The notes under the pieces: generated by a model
Told to the model about the DNA's origin: nothing
Databases searched by the model: none
What the model saw: the letters and a program-made list of their open reading frames with translations, nothing else
Position numbers and translations under genes: made by a program
Shown: positions 22,177 to 25,205 of the stretch, in pieces
Position numbering within the stretch: the first letter of the stretch is position 1
How the letters are laid out: every line of letters begins with the position of its first letter
Assembly (NCBI GenBank): GCA_046498185.1
Contig: JAWOBE010000114.1
Span: 1 to 25,205 of the forward strand
DNA length: 25,205 bases
Reading direction: 5' to 3'
Origin: CAYXDR01 sp046498185
GTDB lineage: Bacteria; Desulfobacterota; DSM-4660; Desulfatiglandales; Desulfatiglandaceae

Positions 22177-22189
22177 AATCAAATAGTTG
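22177..22189 (+). promoter_or_regulatory. Probable IHF site between the activator sites and the sigma54 promoter
   Basis: AATCAAATAGTTG matches the IHF consensus WATCAA-N4-TTR at every specified position and is preceded by an A-rich tract (CCAAAAAAAC). It lies at about -76 to -64 relative to the predicted start, where IHF bends DNA to bring a remote activator to sigma54 polymerase. Confidence 0.6.
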
Positions 22190-22226
22190 AGAAAGTGAGC
22201 ATAATACCTCTACAGGTGCTGATCTG

Positions 22227-22242
22227 TGGCACTTATTTTGCT
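22227..22242 (+). promoter_or_regulatory. Sigma54 (-24/-12) promoter of the oxidoreductase operon
   Basis: TGGCAC (22227-22232), five bases, then TTGCT (22238-22242): an exact match to the sigma54 consensus TGGCAC-N5-TTGCW, with GG and GC 12 bp apart. The predicted start is near 22253, giving a leader of about 68 bases to the ATG at 22321. An in-frame alternative gene start at 22195 would place the promoter inside the coding region and is therefore wrong. Confidence 0.9.
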
Positions 22243-22320
22243 GCAATAAAGACAGTAAACAAATATTATTCGGATCCCGGCGTGATTTGTTTCCATAAAT
22301 TTCAGGAGGGAAAATATATT

Positions 22321-23970
22321 ATGGGCGTACGACGTGTTCAGAGAAAGAATTTTATCGTCCCCCGCTGTACAGGCGCCTGCCCCGCGGGAGTGGATGTACC
22401 CAGGTACATCCGCGCCGTGAAGGCAAGGAAATATGATGAAGCAGTGGCTGTATTGCGTGAAAAGCTACCGCTTCCGATCGTATGCGCCGATGCCTGCTTT
22501 GCTCCATGCGAAGATGTGTGTGCCTATAAACAAATGGGCGATCCTATTGCGATTCGGGCCATCAAGCGAGCAGCTGTAGACAAGGGCGGGGATGGATGGA
22601 AAAAAAACCGGAAAATTGCTCCCAAGACCGGGAAAAAAATCGCAGTGGTAGGTTCCGGTCCGGCCGGGTTAACCGCCGCTTACTATCTGGCTGGAAAAGG
22701 TCACGCCGTGGATCTCTTTGACAGTTTCCCCAAGCCCGGGGGTATGATGCGGTACGGAATTCCCGATTACAGGCTTCCCGCCGAGCGCCTGGACAAAGAT
22801 ATCGAGGCCGTTCTGGAGTCGGGGGTTGTTTTTCACGGCAACACGACGATAGGTAAAGATGTCACGATGGACGGTCTCAGGAAGGACCATGACGCGGTTT
22901 TCCTGTCGACAGGTGCCAATGGAAGCATAAGGATACCGCTCGATGGCTCCGAAAAGGAAGGGGTGTTTTGGGGCTGGGATTTTTTGAAGGACGTGGGCCT
23001 TGGAGTCGAGTTCGATCTGAAGGGTGATGTCGTTGTCATTGGTGGTGGTAACGTGGCGATAGATGTTGCACTCACCGCAAAACGACTCGGGGCGGAACGA
23101 GTTCAGCTTTTCTGCCTGGAGGGCCGTGATGAGATGCCGGCCCACTCGTGGGAGATCGCCCGGGCCGAAGAGGAAGGCGTATTGATAAACAATTCCTGGG
23201 CACCAAAAAAGGTGCTGGGCGACGACAAGGTTACCGGCATTGGTCTGATCAAATGTACGTCAGTATTCGACAAAGCCTGCAATTTCAACCCCATTTATGA
23301 CGAAGATATTTCATACAAGGCGGATGCTGATTATGTGATTCTGGCAGTGGGGCAGAGTGCAGATCTGGATTACGTGAAGGGCGCCGGGAAGGTGGACTTC
23401 TCCGGGGGCCGCATACACGCGGCGGAAGACAGCCTTGCGACTGGAGAGCCCGGGGTTTTCGCTGGTGGTGACGTTGTTTCCGGGCCGGATTCCATCATCG
23501 GAGCCATTGCACAGGGGCGGCAGGCGGCATCCTCCATTGATTCTTATCTTGGAGGGGACGGCGATATCAGCGAAACGCTTGCCGACCCGGAAGATGAGGT
23601 GCTGCTGGAGGATTTTGTTTTGAAGATTGAGCCGAGAAACGAAATGCGGCTCTTGAAGCCGTGGGCCAGATTTCCGGGATTCGACCAGGTGGAGTTGGGG
23701 CTCGCCGATGACAGGATCGAGGCCGAAGCATCGAGATGCCTCAACTGCGATGCCCGGCAGTTTATGGTGGTTTTGAACACGGACTATTGCAAGGAATGCG
23801 GCTACTGCTCCGAGGTGTGCGAGGTAGAAACTTTCGGGCCTGCCGACTTTTTCAATGCCAAAGGTTATCGTCCGAACGAAGTTAAATCTTCCGATTGGTG
23901 CGTCGGGTGCTCCAAGTGCTTCTTTGCATGCCCGGACTTCGCCATTGATATAGTTGAAGTCGTCGCTTGA
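22321..23970 (+). CDS. GltD-like flavoprotein oxidoreductase fused to a C-terminal 2[4Fe-4S] ferredoxin
   Basis: The start is ATG 22321 with AGGAGGG at 22304-22310, downstream of the sigma54 promoter; the product has 549 residues. The N-terminal Fe-S region has Cys16, 20, 55, 59, 63 and 67 (RCTGACPAG, then VCADACFAPCEDVC), as in the GltD/NfnB family. FAD binding is at VVGSGPAGLTAA (109-120) and NAD(P)H binding at VVIGGGNVAIDVA (238-250), followed by EMPAHSWEI. The family end VFAGGDVVSGPDSIIGAIAQGRQAA (379-403) closes the flavin domain. Next comes CLNC (473-476), then a ferredoxin with CKECGYCSEVC (490-500) and CVGCSKCFFACP (527-538). This last part resembles the delta subunit (PorD/KorD) of 2-oxoacid:ferredoxin oxidoreductases. 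It probably passes electrons between that enzyme, encoded just downstream, and NAD(P). Direction and nucleotide preference are not shown. Confidence 0.9.
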   Translation: MGVRRVQRKNFIVPRCTGACPAGVDVPRYIRAVKARKYDEAVAVLREKLPLPIVCADACFAPCEDVCAYKQMGDPIAIRAIKRAAVDKGGDGWKKNRKIAPKTGKKIAVVGSGPAGLTAAYYLAGKGHAVDLFDSFPKPGGMMRYGIPDYRLPAERLDKDIEAVLESGVVFHGNTTIGKDVTMDGLRKDHDAVFLSTGANGSIRIPLDGSEKEGVFWGWDFLKDVGLGVEFDLKGDVVVIGGGNVAIDVALTAKRLGAERVQLFCLEGRDEMPAHSWEIARAEEEGVLINNSWAPKKVLGDDKVTGIGLIKCTSVFDKACNFNPIYDEDISYKADADYVILAVGQSADLDYVKGAGKVDFSGGRIHAAEDSLATGEPGVFAGGDVVSGPDSIIGAIAQGRQAASSIDSYLGGDGDISETLADPEDEVLLEDFVLKIEPRNEMRLLKPWARFPGFDQVELGLADDRIEAEASRCLNCDARQFMVVLNTDYCKECGYCSEVCEVETFGPADFFNAKGYRPNEVKSSDWCVGCSKCFFACPDFAIDIVEVVA

Positions 23971-23987
23971 AACAGAGGAGGTTTCTG

Positions 23988-25163
23988 ATGAAGAGATATT
24001 TGGAAACAGGCAATTTTGCGATAACAGAAGGGGCGATAATAGCCGGGTGCCGTTTTTTCTCCGGGTACCCGATCACCCCTGCGACGGAGTTGGCCGAAGC
24101 CATGAGCCACAGGCTCCCCCAGGTCGGTGGTTTCTATCTGCAGGCCGAAGACGAATGCGCGGCTTTTCATATGTGTATCGGGGCGTCCCTGGGGGGGTAC
24201 AAGGCTATGACCGCTACTTCCGGACCCGGCTTCATCCTTTATGCCGATCCATACGGTTGGGCGCTTGGCTGTGAAACACCTGTCGTGGTTCTCAATTCCG
24301 GACGGGTCGGTCCCGTGAGCGGTATCACCGGGGCACCAGGGCAGGGGGAATTTTACCTCATGCGCTATCCCACCCAGGGAGGCAACTTCGAGACGATCTG
24401 CCTTGCCCCGAATTCCGCCCAGGAATGCATGGCGATGGTCGTCGAGGCGTTTTATCTTTCGGAGCGTTTCAGAATGCCGGTCTCGGTGCTGGCCGACCAG
24501 TTGATCACCGACGGTTTCGAGGACATCAGCGTGCCTGAAACCGAGGATGAGATAAAGGAGATGGGCTTCCGGGTATATCCCAGGAAGGTCTGCACCGGCC
24601 CGGAATTCTATCCTGCAACCGACGCCCTCGACATACCGCCAGTGCAGATGGGGCAAAACACCGGTGGAATCTGCTCCGACTGGACACCCACCGTGGAAGG
24701 TTACGATATCGAGGAGGTGGAGGCCCACCATAAGCACGCCTACCGTTTGATCTACAAGGTTCGGAATCACAGGGACCTTTTCAATCACCATTATGAAAAG
24801 AAGTATATGGACGACGATCCGGACCTGGTGGTGGTCTCTTACGGCAGCCCTTCAAGGGTGGTAAACACTTCGGTTGAAAAGGCCAGGTCCCAGGGACTGA
24901 AGGTGGGTTCACTGAGGCTCATCAATATCTGGCCGTTTCCCGACGAACTCTTCGATCTGAAAACCAAGTACCTGTGTGTGGAACTCAATTGGGACGGTGA
25001 ACTGGTACGTGAGGTCAGGCGGGCTGTTCCGAAGGATTCCGGCGTTCATTTCCTGGGGACATGCGGGGATCTTCCTACGACTCCCGATCTGCTCGAATCC
25101 TATGAAAAACTCCTGAAGAACGAGCCCCTTTCACGCAAGGGCTGGGTATTGGAGGCATGGTGA
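23988..25163 (+). CDS. 2-oxoacid:ferredoxin oxidoreductase, alpha subunit
   Basis: The start is ATG 23988 with AGAGGAGG six bases upstream (a TTG at 23967 would overlap the preceding stop and remove this site); the product has 391 residues. The TPP-enzyme pyrimidine-domain signature is SGYPITPATELAEAM (25-39). TATSGPGF (75-82) is also characteristic. The C-terminal domain II is VVVSYGSPSRVV with LRLINIWPFPDELF. The N-terminus lacks the gamma-domain extension, so gamma should be a separate gene outside the window. These enzymes interconvert a 2-oxoacid plus CoA with acyl-CoA, CO2 and reduced ferredoxin. Length and motifs suit the KorA/VorB group, but the substrate (2-oxoglutarate, branched-chain or other) cannot be decided. 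The loop ITGAPGQGEFYL differs from the commoner TGxPTxxxQxDL form. The stop overlaps the next start. Confidence 0.92.
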   Translation: MKRYLETGNFAITEGAIIAGCRFFSGYPITPATELAEAMSHRLPQVGGFYLQAEDECAAFHMCIGASLGGYKAMTATSGPGFILYADPYGWALGCETPVVVLNSGRVGPVSGITGAPGQGEFYLMRYPTQGGNFETICLAPNSAQECMAMVVEAFYLSERFRMPVSVLADQLITDGFEDISVPETEDEIKEMGFRVYPRKVCTGPEFYPATDALDIPPVQMGQNTGGICSDWTPTVEGYDIEEVEAHHKHAYRLIYKVRNHRDLFNHHYEKKYMDDDPDLVVVSYGSPSRVVNTSVEKARSQGLKVGSLRLINIWPFPDELFDLKTKYLCVELNWDGELVREVRRAVPKDSGVHFLGTCGDLPTTPDLLESYEKLLKNEPLSRKGWVLEAW

Positions 25164-25205
25164 TGGAATATAAATCATCTGAGTTGATAGACAGATATTT
25201 ACGTA
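25163..25205 (+). CDS. 2-oxoacid:ferredoxin oxidoreductase, beta subunit (N-terminal fragment)
   Basis: Only the first 14 codons are in the window: MEYKSSELIDRYLR, then the sequence ends. ATG 25163 shares its A with the TGA stop of the alpha gene, and GGAGG at 25151-25155 is well spaced. The motif LIDRYLR is typical of the start of beta subunits, just before the TPP-binding WCPGCG motif expected next. The identification rests mainly on context. Confidence 0.7.
   Translation, partial: MEYKSSELIDRYLR

Noticed and set aside
22195..22320. An N-terminal extension of 42 codons for the flavoprotein-ferredoxin gene.
   Set aside because: It contains the exact sigma54 promoter, has no family similarity, and lacks a ribosome binding site, whereas 22321 has AGGAGGG.
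23865..24791. A 308-codon minus-strand open frame opposite the alpha-subunit gene.
   Set aside because: It is antisense to a strongly conserved oxidoreductase gene, and its translation has no recognisable domain. It is a shadow of GC-biased codon use.

Overview
The window looks like a piece of a Gram-negative, probably anaerobic bacterial chromosome. The most likely source is the Desulfobacterota (former Deltaproteobacteria) or a relative. This placement is inference from gene content: a 2-oxoacid:ferredoxin oxidoreductase, an N-type (Na+) ATPase, a sigma54 activator, an RND pump and a PLD-VTT lipid-type protein. No rRNA or marker gene is present to prove it. I found no tRNA, rRNA, CRISPR array, insertion sequence or phage gene.

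Layout. (1) 1-714, plus strand: the C-terminal end of a small cytosolic coiled-coil protein, then a related coiled-coil protein with a signal peptide. (2) 730-2244, plus: 4-alpha-glucanotransferase (malQ). (3) 10091-2288, minus: a complete N-ATPase operon in the canonical order atpD-C-Q-R-B-E-F-A-G, with one extra gene between atpQ and atpR. That gene encodes a CPA2-family cation/proton antiporter and overlaps both neighbours. (4) 12616-10214, minus: phosphoenolpyruvate synthase (ppsA). (5) 15675-12833, minus: a phospholipase D/VTT membrane fusion protein followed by an endonuclease/exonuclease/phosphatase-fold protein. (6) 16048-20253, plus: RND efflux adaptor and permease without an outer-membrane factor. 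(7) 20335-25205, plus: a consensus sigma70 promoter, a PAS-AAA+-Fis sigma54 activator, a 442-bp control region, and an operon encoding a GltD-like flavoprotein fused to a 2[4Fe-4S] ferredoxin, a 2-oxoacid:ferredoxin oxidoreductase alpha subunit and the start of the beta subunit.

The two most notable points are as follows. First, the Na+-ATPase operon has an embedded antiporter, which suggests a linked Na+/H+ circuit made from one transcript. The c subunit keeps the full Na+-ligand set and the b subunit carries a delta-like C-terminal domain. Second, the control region before the ferredoxin oxidoreductase operon reads as a nearly textbook sigma54 promoter. It has two 18-bp TGTCCG/CGGACA palindromes about 290 and 180 bp upstream of the predicted start, an exact match to the IHF consensus near -70, and TGGCAC-N5-TTGCT at -24/-12. 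The likely activator is encoded just upstream. The promoter position also fixes the true start of the flavoprotein gene at 22321.
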